Shown here piece after piece: positions 42,434 to 51,419 of a DNA stretch of 64,000 bases. The stretch's first letter is position 1. Each line of letters starts with the position of its first letter. The notes under the pieces were generated by a model. It made no database searches, had not been told where the DNA came from, and worked only from the letters and a program-made list of their open reading frames with translations. The stretch spans positions 1 to 64,000 of the forward strand of contig NZ_JAYGIM010000006.1 of the NCBI RefSeq assembly GCF_034930985.1. Direction: 5' to 3'. The DNA is from Arcicella lustrica. GTDB taxonomy: Bacteria; Bacteroidota; Bacteroidia; Cytophagales; Spirosomataceae. Position numbers and translations under genes: made by a program.

Positions 42434-43594
42434 ATGAAGAACGAACAAAATAAACGTAGAGATTTTCTTAAAAATACAATTACGTCAGCCACTGGTTTGG
42501 TATTATTACCAAGTATTTCACAAGAAATTATCGCAGGAACAACAAAAAATCAAACAATTATTGCTCCATATATTCATCAAAATATTGCTCCAAAAATCAA
42601 ATTTTCGGTGATTGGGATGAATCATACTCACATTTATGGACAAGTAGAAGCCGTAATTCGTGGTGGCGGAGAATTGGTTTCATTCTTTGCTAAAGAGGCT
42701 GATTTATTAAGCAATTTTGCCAAAAAATATCCTAATGCAAAACAGGCATCAAGCGAAGCAGAAATTTTGGAAGATAAATCAATTCACTTGGTTTTAAGTT
42801 CTGCGATTGCCAGCGAAAGAGCTCCTTTGGGTATTAGAGTAATGAAACACGGAAAAGACTTTATGTCGGATAAACCGGGTATTACTACACTTGAGCAATT
42901 AGCAGAAGTAAGAAAAGTACAAAAAGAGACTAAGAGAATTTATTCTATTATGTTCAGTGAACGCTTTGAAAATAAGGCTACTGTAAAGGCTGGAGAATTG
43001 GTAAAAGCAGGAGCTATTGGCAAAGTAATTCAAACGATTGGCATGGGGCCACATAGAATCAATCTTGCGTCGAGACCTGCTTGGTTTTTTGATAAAAAAC
43101 AATTTGGTGGCATCCTTTGCGACATTGGTTCTCATCAGTGCGACCAATTTTTATTCTTTACAGGTTCAACTAAAGCGGAAGTTGTAAGTTCGCAAGTAGC
43201 GAATTATACCCACAAACAATATCCTCAGTTTGAAGATTTTGGCGATATGGTTTTGCGTGGAAATGAAGGAACAGGTTATGTAAGAGTAGATTGGTTTTCA
43301 CCAGACGGCTTAAAAACTTGGGGCGACGGTCGCTTGACGATTCTTGGAACAGAAGGTTATATTGAAATCCGTAAAAATATTGATATTGCCAGTCGTGATC
43401 ATGGCAATAATTTATACTTGGTGAACAACAAAGAAACCAAATACATCGACTGTAGCAATGAAGTATTGCCTTATGGTGAACAATTAGTAAACGATATTGT
43501 GAACCGTACAGAAACTGCAATGACCCAAGAACACTGCTTTTTAGCAACGAAATTATCAATAAAAGCACAAAAGTTTGCTCGCATTTTGGTTTAG
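42434..43594 (+). CDS. Exported Gfo/Idh/MocA-family oxidoreductase (3 of 3)
   Basis: A 386-residue protein with a Tat signal (NKRRDFLKNTITSATGLVLLP). The Rossmann segment is FSVIGMNHTHIYGQVEAVIRGG, the DKP motif is in FMSDKPGITTLEQL, and GGILCDIGSHQCDQFLFFTG is the C-domain catalytic helix with its His. The start is 15 bases after the previous stop, so the two are surely one transcript. Three exported members in a row, two with Tat signals, suggest a periplasmic multi-step sugar conversion. Confidence 0.9.
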   Translation: MKNEQNKRRDFLKNTITSATGLVLLPSISQEIIAGTTKNQTIIAPYIHQNIAPKIKFSVIGMNHTHIYGQVEAVIRGGGELVSFFAKEADLLSNFAKKYPNAKQASSEAEILEDKSIHLVLSSAIASERAPLGIRVMKHGKDFMSDKPGITTLEQLAEVRKVQKETKRIYSIMFSERFENKATVKAGELVKAGAIGKVIQTIGMGPHRINLASRPAWFFDKKQFGGILCDIGSHQCDQFLFFTGSTKAEVVSSQVANYTHKQYPQFEDFGDMVLRGNEGTGYVRVDWFSPDGLKTWGDGRLTILGTEGYIEIRKNIDIASRDHGNNLYLVNNKETKYIDCSNEVLPYGEQLVNDIVNRTETAMTQEHCFLATKLSIKAQKFARILV

Positions 43595-43741
43595 CTATCA
43601 GCTTTGAGCCATGAGCTTCGAGCTTTTTTATTAAAAATTTATGATGCTGATTAATGGACGTTTTATGAAAGACACAGAGAGCCATAGAGTTTTTATTGAG
43701 TTTCACTGAGATTATAATAAAGACTCTGCTTATCTCTGTGT
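43593..43741. repeat. Adjacent AGCT/TGAGC and CACAGAG intergenic repeats
   Basis: 43593-43624 carries AGCTATCAGCTTTGAGCC and ATGAGCTTCGAGCT, a left-arm copy that overlaps the stop codon of the preceding gene. 43671-43741 is a diverged CACAGAG/CTCTGTG palindrome followed by GTCCAGCAATCAGAT, a tail also found after the copy at 20680. The order is opposite to that at 40882-41023. Confidence 0.68.
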
Positions 43742-43799
43742 AAGAAAATTGTCCAGCAATCAGATTAAAATAATTCATCATTCAAAATTCACAACTCCT

Positions 43800-45008
43800 A
43801 TGATGCACACAATGCGTTGGTTTGGTCCCAACGACCCAGTTTCTTTGATGCACATTCGCCAAGCAGGTTGTACGGGTGTAGTTTCAGCCTTGCACCAAAT
43901 TCCTGTTGGGGAAATATGGACGATTGAAAAAATCAAAGAGCGTATTCAAATTATTGAAGCGGATAATGATAGATATACTCCCCTTAGTTGGGCGGTTGTA
44001 GAAAGTTTGCCAGTTCACGAAGACATCAAAAAAGGATTGCCTTCAAGAGAAATTTATATTGAAAATTACAAGATTTCACTCCGAAATTTGGCGACTTGTG
44101 GAATCAAAACGGTGTGTTATAATTTCATGCCCGTACTTGATTGGTCACGGACAAACCTAAATTATGAAATGCCTGATGGCTCAAAAGCCTTGCGTTTTGT
44201 TTGGGAAGATTTTGCTCTTTTTGATTTATATATTCTGAAGAGACTCAATGCACCTTTAGATTATACAGAAGAAGTACAAGCATCTGCTTTACAGAAGTTT
44301 GAACGAATGACTGCCGAAGAAATTGCTTCGTTGACGAATACTGTTTTATTGGGTTTACCCGGTTCGGAAGAAGCTTTTGAACTCAGTAATTTTCAAGCTT
44401 TATTAGATAATTACAAACATATTGGTGATGCAGAACTGCGAGCCAATTTGTATTATTTCGTGCAACAAATTGCTCCATTTGCTCAGGAATTAGGCGTGAA
44501 TTTATGTATTCATCCCGACGACCCACCAAAATCTTTGTTAGGTTTACCCAGAGTAGTAAGTACAGAAAATGATTTGGCACAACTCATGGATGCTTGTGAT
44601 GTGGTGGCAAATGGTATTACTTTTTGTACGGGTTCTTTGGGCGTGCGAGAAGACAATGATTTACCAAAAATGATTCAACGCTTTGGCGAACGCATTCATT
44701 TTATTCATTTACGTACAACCAAAAGAGAAGAAAATCCACTCAATTTTCATGAAGCCGCACATTTGACTGGCGATGTGGATATGTACGAAGTAGTGAAGGC
44801 AATTGTGTTGGAACAGAAGCGAAGAAAAGCAAAAAACGAAGGCGTAATTTCAATTCCGATGCGACCAGACCACGGACATTTAATGCTGGATGATTTGGAC
44901 AAAACAGGGAAAAGTAAATCTTATCCGGGTTACTCAGCCATTGGTCGATTGAAAGGTTTAGCTGAATTAAGAGGTTTACAATTGGGAATTGAGCGAAGTT
45001 TGGAGTAA
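43800..45008 (+). CDS. uxuA: Mannonate dehydratase
   Basis: A 402-residue protein from the ATG at 43800 (an ATG follows at once at 43803); codons upstream lie in a repeat. RWFGPNDPVSLMHIRQAG is the family start, with SWAVVESLPVHEDIK, CIHPDDPP and IHFIHLRTTKREE carrying metal and substrate residues, and the C-terminal MRPDHGHLM. The enzyme dehydrates D-mannonate to 2-keto-3-deoxygluconate in hexuronate breakdown. It is followed 43 bases later by an alpha-glucuronidase, so the glucuronic acid released there has an intracellular route. UxaC is not in this window. Confidence 0.94.
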   Translation: MMHTMRWFGPNDPVSLMHIRQAGCTGVVSALHQIPVGEIWTIEKIKERIQIIEADNDRYTPLSWAVVESLPVHEDIKKGLPSREIYIENYKISLRNLATCGIKTVCYNFMPVLDWSRTNLNYEMPDGSKALRFVWEDFALFDLYILKRLNAPLDYTEEVQASALQKFERMTAEEIASLTNTVLLGLPGSEEAFELSNFQALLDNYKHIGDAELRANLYYFVQQIAPFAQELGVNLCIHPDDPPKSLLGLPRVVSTENDLAQLMDACDVVANGITFCTGSLGVREDNDLPKMIQRFGERIHFIHLRTTKREENPLNFHEAAHLTGDVDMYEVVKAIVLEQKRRKAKNEGVISIPMRPDHGHLMLDDLDKTGKSKSYPGYSAIGRLKGLAELRGLQLGIERSLE

Positions 45009-45051
45009 GGTTTTATGTCATCAGTATTTGTTTCAAGAAAATTTATCTAAA

Positions 45052-47160
45052 ATGTTCAAAAAAATAATTTGCCTTTTGTTGCTTTTTCTAAGCATAAAAA
45101 CCTTTGCAGATGATGGCTATCGTTTGTGGCTGAAATATGATTTAATTAAGAATCAGCAAGAACGAGAAAGCTATGCTCGTCTGACAAAATTTATCGTTGT
45201 AAATTCTCAACTTGAAATCGTAAAAACGGCTTCCATTGAATTGCAATCGGGTTTAAAAGGCTTATTAGGAAAATCTGTTCCTGTAATTGCTTCTTCAAAA
45301 AGTACTGGAGGAATAGTTTTTCAATTGTCTCTCAACAAAGATTTGAATGAAGAAGGCTATTCGATTACAAGTCAAAATGGTAATATCGTCATCAATGCTA
45401 ATACTGAAAAAGGAATTTTGTACGGTACTTTTGAATTGCTGAGAAGTATTCAAACAGGAAAATCTTTATCGAATATTTCGATAGTAAGTAATCCTAAAAT
45501 TCAATATAGAATGTTGAATCATTGGGATAATCCGCTCGGAACAATCGAAAGAGGTTATGCAGGTTCTTCTCTGTGGAAATGGTATGAATTGCCTGAAAAT
45601 ATCGACCCACGTTATAAAGATTATGCTCGAGCGAATGCTTCAATTGGTATCAACGCCACTGTGGTAAATAATGTAAATGCCAGTGCAAGATTTATGACAA
45701 AAGAGTATTTGTTGAAAGTAAAAGCTTTGGCAGATGTTTTTCGTCCTTATGGCATCAAAGTATTTTTATCTATCAATTTTGCTGCTCCGAAAATTCTCAA
45801 AGGAACAAAAACTTCCGACCCGCTCGACTCACAAGTACGTGCTTGGTGGCAAGCTAAAACCAATGAAATTTATAGCATTATTCCAGATTTTGGAGGATAC
45901 TTGGTAAAAGCCAACTCAGAAGGCGAACCCGGCCCACAAGATTTTGGTAGAACTCATGCCGACGGAGCCAATATGTTGGCAGAAGCCCTGAAACCATACT
46001 CTGGCGTAGTGATTTGGCGAGCATTTGTTTATAAACCAAGTTCGAAAGATGACCCTAAAGGCGACCGCTACAAAGAAGCTTACAATGATTTCAAACCTTT
46101 GGATGGACAGTTTGATAAAAAAGTAATCGTTCAAGTAAAAAATGGTCCGATTGATTTTCAGCCTCGTGAGCCTTTTCATCCGCTTTTTGGAGCAATGCCC
46201 AAAACGCCTTTGGCAATGGAATTTCAGATTACGCAAGAGTACTTGGGTTTTACTACCAACTTAGTGTATTTAGCTCCATTGTTTAAAGAGTGCTTAGAAT
46301 CAGATACTTATGTGAATGGAAAAGGTTCGACGGTAGCAAAAGTGGTAGATGGCTCTTTACACGATTATCATTTAACGGCAATCGCTGGTGTTGCTAATAC
46401 GGGTTCGGATAGAAATTGGACAGGACATTTTATGTCGCAAGCCAATTGGTATGCTTTTGGTCGTTTGGCTTGGAATCATGAATTATCATCTGAACAAATT
46501 GCCGATGAATGGGTGAAAATGACATTGAGTCACGAGCCAAAAACAGTTAAAACGGTTACAAAAATTTTAACAGAATCTCGTGAAAATTATGTGAATTTCA
46601 CCACTCCTTTGGGTTTACATCACATCATGGGACAAGGCATTCACTTTGGCCCAGAACCTTGGTTGATGAAAAGCGACCGTCCCGATTGGGCTTCGGCATA
46701 TTATCATCGTGCTGATACTTTGGGGATTGGTTTCGACAGAACAAAAAAAGGCTCTGAAGCACTTTTACTTTATACGCAAGAAGTACAAAATCAATGGAAT
46801 GACCCAGCCAAAACGCCATTGTCGTATTTATTATGGTTTCATCACGTAGGCTGGAAAACGAAATTATCAACAGGAAATACACTTTGGGATGAACTCTGTA
46901 CTCGCTATTATACAGGTTTACAATCTGTAAAAGACATGCGTAAAGAATGGAATTCCGAGAAACCCAATATTGATAAAGAGATTTTTGAAGACGTTGCAGG
47001 TCGTTTGGCAGTACAAGAAAGAGAAGCCATTTGGTGGAGAGATGCTTGTGTTTTGTACTTCCAACAATATTCAAAAATGCCAATTCCTGCCCAATTCCCG
47101 AAACCAGAAAGGAGTTTGGAAGAAGTAAAAAAATTGGTGGAGATTTATCAGTTGAGGTAG
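45052..47160 (+). CDS. aguA: Alpha-glucuronidase, glycoside hydrolase family 67
   Basis: A 702-residue protein from the ATG at 45052, giving a signal peptide (MFKKIICLLLLFLSIKTFA). It has the GH67 three-domain layout. The probable acid is the Glu in VKANSEGEPGPQDFG, and the base pair is the Asp in GPIDFQPREP and the Glu in LAMEFQITQEYLG. The enzyme removes 4-O-methylglucuronic acid from the non-reducing end of xylo-oligosaccharides. Together with UxuA, the GH43 enzyme and the MFS transporter downstream it forms a glucuronoxylan side-chain module. Export places it in the periplasm. Confidence 0.94.
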   Translation: MFKKIICLLLLFLSIKTFADDGYRLWLKYDLIKNQQERESYARLTKFIVVNSQLEIVKTASIELQSGLKGLLGKSVPVIASSKSTGGIVFQLSLNKDLNEEGYSITSQNGNIVINANTEKGILYGTFELLRSIQTGKSLSNISIVSNPKIQYRMLNHWDNPLGTIERGYAGSSLWKWYELPENIDPRYKDYARANASIGINATVVNNVNASARFMTKEYLLKVKALADVFRPYGIKVFLSINFAAPKILKGTKTSDPLDSQVRAWWQAKTNEIYSIIPDFGGYLVKANSEGEPGPQDFGRTHADGANMLAEALKPYSGVVIWRAFVYKPSSKDDPKGDRYKEAYNDFKPLDGQFDKKVIVQVKNGPIDFQPREPFHPLFGAMPKTPLAMEFQITQEYLGFTTNLVYLAPLFKECLESDTYVNGKGSTVAKVVDGSLHDYHLTAIAGVANTGSDRNWTGHFMSQANWYAFGRLAWNHELSSEQIADEWVKMTLSHEPKTVKTVTKILTESRENYVNFTTPLGLHHIMGQGIHFGPEPWLMKSDRPDWASAYYHRADTLGIGFDRTKKGSEALLLYTQEVQNQWNDPAKTPLSYLLWFHHVGWKTKLSTGNTLWDELCTRYYTGLQSVKDMRKEWNSEKPNIDKEIFEDVAGRLAVQEREAIWWRDACVLYFQQYSKMPIPAQFPKPERSLEEVKKLVEIYQLR

Positions 47161-47166
47161 CTTTTT

Positions 47167-47379
47167 AGCTGTGAGCGATGAGCTTTGAGTCGAGAGCTTG
47201 ACACAGAGTAACACAGAGAATATAAAGAGTTTCATAGAGAAATATTACCATACAACACTCTGTGGAACTCTTACAAAGACAAAGCTCTGCTAAACTCTGT
47301 GTCAAAAATATGTCCTTAAATACTTTAGATTTACAATAACATTAAAAAGCTGATGGCTCACAACTCATAGCTTACAGCT
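47167..47379. repeat. Nested repeat: CACAGAG palindrome inside an AGCT/TGAGC palindrome
   Basis: The outer left arm AGCTGTGAGCGATGAGC (47167-47198) pairs with the outer right arm ending TCATAGCTTACAGCT (47348-47379). Between them sits a complete CACAGAG/CTCTGTG palindrome at 47200-47303 with GACACAGAG at one end and CTCTGTGTC at the other. It looks as if one element inserted into, or grew inside, the other. Confidence 0.75.
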
Positions 47380-47390
47380 TAAATAAAATT

Positions 47391-48140
47391 ATGTTTTCAT
47401 TACAAGGAAAAATTGCCCTAATTACTGGGGGCGGAAGTGGAATTGGTTTTGCCATTGCTCAGTGCATGATTAAAGCAGGAGCGAAAGTGGTCATCACTGG
47501 CAGACGTGAACAAATGCTAAAAGATGCCGTGGCAGAATTGGGCGAAAATGCCTTTTACTTTGTCAACGACGTAACGGCATTAGAGCATTTAGAAGATTTA
47601 GTTGAACAAATTGAATCACAAATTGGAGCGATTGATATTTTGGTCAATAATGCTGGAATTAATATGAAAAAATTTGCGGTAGAAGTAACAGACGAAGAAT
47701 TTAGTAGAGTTGTTAATACCAATTTGAATGCCGTTTTTGCCCTGACTCGTGCTTGTGCTAAACGAATGCTTCCACGAAAAAGCGGTTCAATTTTGATGAT
47801 TTCCTCAATGGCTGCCTATTATGGCATCGACAGAGTAGTCGCTTACACGGCTTCAAAATGTGGCGTTGAAGGCATGGTGAAAGCTCTGGCAATGGAATTT
47901 TCTACCGAAAATGTTCGTGTAAATGCGATTGCACCGGGGTTTATCGAAACGGCAATGTCAAAAACTGCCATGAATTCCGACCCTGCTAGAAAACACAAAG
48001 CCCTCGACAGAACGCCAATGGGCTATTTTGGTCAGCCAGAAGATATTGGCATGGCGGCAGTATTTTTATCGTCTGATGAAGCAAAGTATATTACTGGTGC
48101 TTCTCTTCCTGTAGATGGTGGTAATTCAATTGGGTTTTAG
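47391..48140 (+). CDS. SDR-family oxidoreductase, probably D-mannonate/gluconate type
   Basis: A 249-residue classical SDR with TGGGSGIG, NNAGIN, SSMAAYYGIDRVVAYTASKCG and VDGGNSIGF. By place, between GH67/UxuA and GH43/MFS genes, it may take the part of fructuronate reductase (UxuB), which is otherwise missing here. SDR-type mannonate oxidoreductases are known in this role. The assignment rests on context; other polyol or sugar-acid substrates are possible. Confidence 0.88.
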   Translation: MFSLQGKIALITGGGSGIGFAIAQCMIKAGAKVVITGRREQMLKDAVAELGENAFYFVNDVTALEHLEDLVEQIESQIGAIDILVNNAGINMKKFAVEVTDEEFSRVVNTNLNAVFALTRACAKRMLPRKSGSILMISSMAAYYGIDRVVAYTASKCGVEGMVKALAMEFSTENVRVNAIAPGFIETAMSKTAMNSDPARKHKALDRTPMGYFGQPEDIGMAAVFLSSDEAKYITGASLPVDGGNSIGF

Positions 48141-48225
48141 GCTTTAGTCCATAAGCTTTAGATAAGTACAACTTTAAGTAAATGAGTAAAAGTTTTCAGG
48201 TATAAAAACGATGGCTCAAATCTTA

Positions 48226-48265
48226 CTTTCATTAGGGTGTGACTTTAGTCGCATCTTAATGAAAG
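48226..48265 (+). terminator. Hairpin after the SDR gene
   Basis: The stem CTTTCATT (48226-48233) and AATGAAAG (48258-48265) has an inner stem GTGACT/AGTCGC. It has no T-run after it. It may be a terminator or a palindromic repeat of another kind. Confidence 0.55.
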
Positions 48266-48316
48266 CCTAAGTCAATCAGGTGTTCCGATGTGTTCTATGA
48301 TTTTATTGTAATAATC

Positions 48317-48347
48317 TTGAAAAAGATGGATATTATTATAAATTTGT
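48317..48347 (+). promoter_or_regulatory. Promoter of the GH43 gene
   Basis: A -7 box, TAAATTTG, at 48340-48347 matches the Bacteroidota consensus exactly, and CTTG at 48317-48320 stands in the -33 position with a 19-base spacer. The GH43 start is about 78 bases downstream. Confidence 0.6.
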
Positions 48348-48424
48348 CTTAAATAATTTGAATCCATCTGGAAAATTCGTAGCTGAATAGCTTTGAATTT
48401 TCAACACTCCTAATGTTAATTTCC

Positions 48425-49456
48425 ATGAAAAAACAATTTTTAACTGCTTTATTTCTTGCCACTTCATTGGCTGTGTTTGCACAAAGTAAAAAGCCTATTT
48501 CTAAACCTTTGGTTTCGCATATTTACACTGCCGATCCTTCTGCACATGTATTCAATGGCAAAATTTATATTTATCCATCACATGATATTGAATCGGGTGT
48601 GCCACAAGATGATGAAGGGGGGCATTTTGATATGAAAGATTATCATATTTTATCAATGGATAAAATTGGAGGAAAAGTAACTGATCACGGTGTAGCTTTA
48701 GATATTAAAAATATTCCTTGGGCTGGTCGCCAATTATGGGCGCCAGATGCAGCATTCAAAAATGGTACTTATTATTTGTACTTTCCTGTGAAAGACAAAA
48801 AAGATGTTTTCAGAATGGGTGTAGCCACAAGCAAAAGTCCTGTAGGTCCATTTAAAGCGGAGAAAGAGCCTATCAAAGGAAGCTTTAGTATCGACCCAAG
48901 TGTGTTTAAAGATACAGATGGAAATTTTTATATGTATTTCGGTGGAATTTGGGGTGGACAACTACAACGCTGGAAAACAGGATCTTATGACCCAAAAGGG
49001 AAATTGCAAAATGATAATCAGCCAGCTTTAGCACCCAAAATTGCGAAATTAAGTAAAGACATGTTAAGCTTTGCAGAAGAAGCAAAAGACGTAAAAATCC
49101 TTGATAAAAATGGGAAAGTATTGTTAGCAGGTGATAATTCCAAACGTTTTTTTGAAGCTTCTTGGGTTCATAAATATAAAGGGAAATATTATTTTTCTTA
49201 TTCAACGGGCGATACGCATCTTATCAATTATGCCACGGGAAATAATCCTTATGGCCCTTTTACTTATCAAGGGGTAGTCTTGAATCCTGTTGAGGGCTGG
49301 ACAAATCACCATTCAATTGTTGAAGTAGAAGGAAAATGGTACTTGTTCTATCATGATGTACAACTTTCTGGAAAAACACATTTAAGAAATGTAAAAGTGA
49401 CGGAATTAAAACACAATTCAGATGGAAGTATTCAGACAATCACCGCATATAAATGA
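48425..49456 (+). CDS. Secreted glycoside hydrolase family 43
   Basis: A 343-residue protein from the ATG at 48425, which gives a clean signal peptide (MKKQFLTALFLATSLAVFAQ); an in-frame ATG at 48413 is possible. A single five-bladed propeller is seen, with the first catalytic Asp in IYTADPSAHVF, the second in FSIDPSVFKDTDG and the acid Glu in RFFEASWVHKYKG. GH43 enzymes are beta-xylosidases or alpha-L-arabinofuranosidases. Next to GH67 it probably trims xylo-oligosaccharides freed of glucuronic acid. It has no carbohydrate-binding module. Confidence 0.92.
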   Translation: MKKQFLTALFLATSLAVFAQSKKPISKPLVSHIYTADPSAHVFNGKIYIYPSHDIESGVPQDDEGGHFDMKDYHILSMDKIGGKVTDHGVALDIKNIPWAGRQLWAPDAAFKNGTYYLYFPVKDKKDVFRMGVATSKSPVGPFKAEKEPIKGSFSIDPSVFKDTDGNFYMYFGGIWGGQLQRWKTGSYDPKGKLQNDNQPALAPKIAKLSKDMLSFAEEAKDVKILDKNGKVLLAGDNSKRFFEASWVHKYKGKYYFSYSTGDTHLINYATGNNPYGPFTYQGVVLNPVEGWTNHHSIVEVEGKWYLFYHDVQLSGKTHLRNVKVTELKHNSDGSIQTITAYK

Positions 49457-49475
49457 TTCTTTTTAACGATTAACT

Positions 49476-50750
49476 ATGAAAAATTCAGGTACTTACCGTT
49501 GGACGATTGTCGCCTTATTATTCTTTGCCACAACCATCAATTATCTTGACAGACAAGTAATTGGCTTGTTGAAACCAACACTCGAAAAAGAATTATCTTG
49601 GACAGAAAGTGATTATTCTAAAGTAGTAATGGCATTTACGGCAGCTTATGCTATTGGTTTATTGATTTTTGGAAGAATTATTGATAAAATCGGCACGAAA
49701 TTAGGCTATACAATTTCCATTATTATTTGGAGTATCGCTGCTATTTTTCATGCTGCGGCTAAAACTACTTTAGGCTTTAGTATTGCTAGAGCTTCATTAG
49801 GGTTTGGCGAAGCGGGTAATTTCCCTGCTGCCATTAAATCAGTAGCGGAATGGTTTCCTAAAAAAGAAAGAGCTTTGGCCACAGGGATTTTTAATTCTGG
49901 AGCAAACATTGGGGCGGTGGTCGCACCGATTATGGTACCGTGGATTTTGGGTGCTTACGGTTGGGAAGAAGCATTTATCATTACTGGTGCAATTGGTTTT
50001 GTTTGGTTACTTTTTTGGTGGTTTATTTATGAATTGCCTGCTCGTAAGAAAAATCTTTCAGCAGCAGAATTTCAACATATTCATAGCGATAACGAAGAAG
50101 AAATTACAGGTGCTTCTGTTCCTTGGCTTCAATTGTTTCAATACAAACAAACGTGGGCTTTTGTAGTTGGGAAATTCTTGACCGACCCAATCTGGTGGTT
50201 TTTTTTATTCTGGTTGCCTTCTTATTTTTCTTCAACTTTTGCTTTAGATTTAAAAAAGCCAAGTTTACATCTTGCTGTTTTATATACTTGTACAACTATT
50301 GGAAGTATCGGAGGCGGTTATTTGTCGGGTTATTTTATCAAGAAAGGCTGGACGGTTTTCAAAGCTAGAAAAACTGCCATGTTGATTTTTGCGATTGCCG
50401 TAACACCAATTATGTTGGCTCGTTATGCGTCTGATATTTGGGTAGCAGTATTTTTGATAAGCTTGGCAGCTTCGGCTCATCAGGCTTGGAGTGCGAACAT
50501 TTTCACTATCGTTTCAGATATGTTTCCGAAAAAAGCCATTAGTTCAGTCGTAGGCATTGGTGGCATGGCAGGCTCATTAGGTGGCGTTTTGTTTCCCTAC
50601 TTTATCGGAATTATTTTAGATAAATATAAATTATTGGGCGACCTTAACGGCGGCTATAATATCATCTTTTTAGTTTGCGGATTTGCTTATTTGTTGGCTT
50701 GGGGAATAATTCATTTACTTACTCCGAAAATGCAGAAGGTGGATTTGTAA
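49476..50750 (+). CDS. MFS transporter, hexuronate (ExuT-like) type
   Basis: A 424-residue protein with about twelve hydrophobic segments and the ACS-family opening FFATTINYLDRQVIGLLKPTLEKEL. RIIDKIGTKLGY, RASLGFGEAGNFPAAIKSVAEWFPKKERALATGIFNSGANIGAV and SDMFPKKAISSVVGIGGMAGSLGG are the ExuT/GarP-type signatures. It starts 19 bases after the GH43 stop and probably brings glucuronate or a related acid into the cell for UxuA. A strong terminator follows. Confidence 0.93.
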   Translation: MKNSGTYRWTIVALLFFATTINYLDRQVIGLLKPTLEKELSWTESDYSKVVMAFTAAYAIGLLIFGRIIDKIGTKLGYTISIIIWSIAAIFHAAAKTTLGFSIARASLGFGEAGNFPAAIKSVAEWFPKKERALATGIFNSGANIGAVVAPIMVPWILGAYGWEEAFIITGAIGFVWLLFWWFIYELPARKKNLSAAEFQHIHSDNEEEITGASVPWLQLFQYKQTWAFVVGKFLTDPIWWFFLFWLPSYFSSTFALDLKKPSLHLAVLYTCTTIGSIGGGYLSGYFIKKGWTVFKARKTAMLIFAIAVTPIMLARYASDIWVAVFLISLAASAHQAWSANIFTIVSDMFPKKAISSVVGIGGMAGSLGGVLFPYFIGIILDKYKLLGDLNGGYNIIFLVCGFAYLLAWGIIHLLTPKMQKVDL

Positions 50751-50765
50751 GTAAGAGTTAATGTT

Positions 50766-50808
50766 AAAAATAAAAGCTATCAATCGACGATTGATAGCTT
50801 TTATTTTT
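50766..50808 (+). terminator. Terminator after the hexuronate transporter
   Basis: An almost perfect palindrome of about 20-bp arms (AAAATAAAAGCTATCAATC and its complement) with a 3-base loop GAC, ending in TTTTATTTTT. It closes the glucuronoxylan module. Confidence 0.92.
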
Positions 50809-50835
50809 GGGTAGTTTCCTGGGGTAGCAGACCAT

Positions 50836-50871
50836 CTGGTCGTTGGAACGCTTCGCTTAACCAACGATCAG
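50836..50871. repeat. TGGTCGT-type palindrome, copy 1
   Basis: CTGGTCGTTGG at 50836-50846 pairs with CCAACGATCAG at 50861-50871 with one mismatch; the loop holds AACGCTTCGCTT and GACCGAG follows. Copies occur at 51420-51455, 52579-52614 and, more diverged, 52643-52678. The rest of 50751-51050 holds no gene. Confidence 0.8.
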
Positions 50872-51050
50872 ACCGAGAAACTGATTACTGGAACGGATGA
50901 ATTGGGTATTTAATTGAAAATAAGTAGTTTAAAAACAGTTTAGCTCTTTATTTGTAACAAATATTTAATTTTAGAAAAAACCGCAAACATTCGTATATTT
51001 AGTAGTTGGCGGTAAGCATAAAAACAATAACAATCAAAACAGAGAAAAAA

Positions 51051-51317
51051 ATGGCAATAAAAATAGCAAAGGAAAATTTTAGTGATTTATCGGCTGAGGA
51101 CTTAATCAAAAAGAAAAAAGCTACAACAATGGTAACAGGCGTACTAGCGGGTTTACTTACTGTGTTACTAATTATGGCTACCTTATTGGCAATTACACAA
51201 GGATTCATAGGAGTAAGCCTTATTGCTGTTGCACTTTCACTTTCGCCTATCTTGTTTATAAATTATAACAGCATCAAGACAATCAAAGAAGAATTGAAAA
51301 GTAGGAATCAAAGTTGA
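51051..51317 (+). CDS. Small membrane protein of unknown function
   Basis: An 88-residue protein from the ATG at 51051 (a TTG at 51006 would add 15 residues). A short charged N-terminus (MAIKIAKENFSDLSAEDLIKKKK) is followed by two hydrophobic segments, about residues 27-50 and 56-74, and a basic tail KTIKEELKSRNQS. The two-helix hairpin shape is seen; I do not recognise a family. It lies alone between two TGGTCGT palindromes, which would fit a small mobile or cargo-like unit, but no mobility gene is present. Confidence 0.65.
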   Translation: MAIKIAKENFSDLSAEDLIKKKKATTMVTGVLAGLLTVLLIMATLLAITQGFIGVSLIAVALSLSPILFINYNSIKTIKEELKSRNQS

Positions 51318-51419
51318 TAATTAGACATTTCAAGCAATTTTTTAGATTGAGTTTTATCGCTTCTTGGACAGTTTTTTGGATATTTCGGGCGACTTTTTTA
51401 AACACAACTTTGGCTTTAT

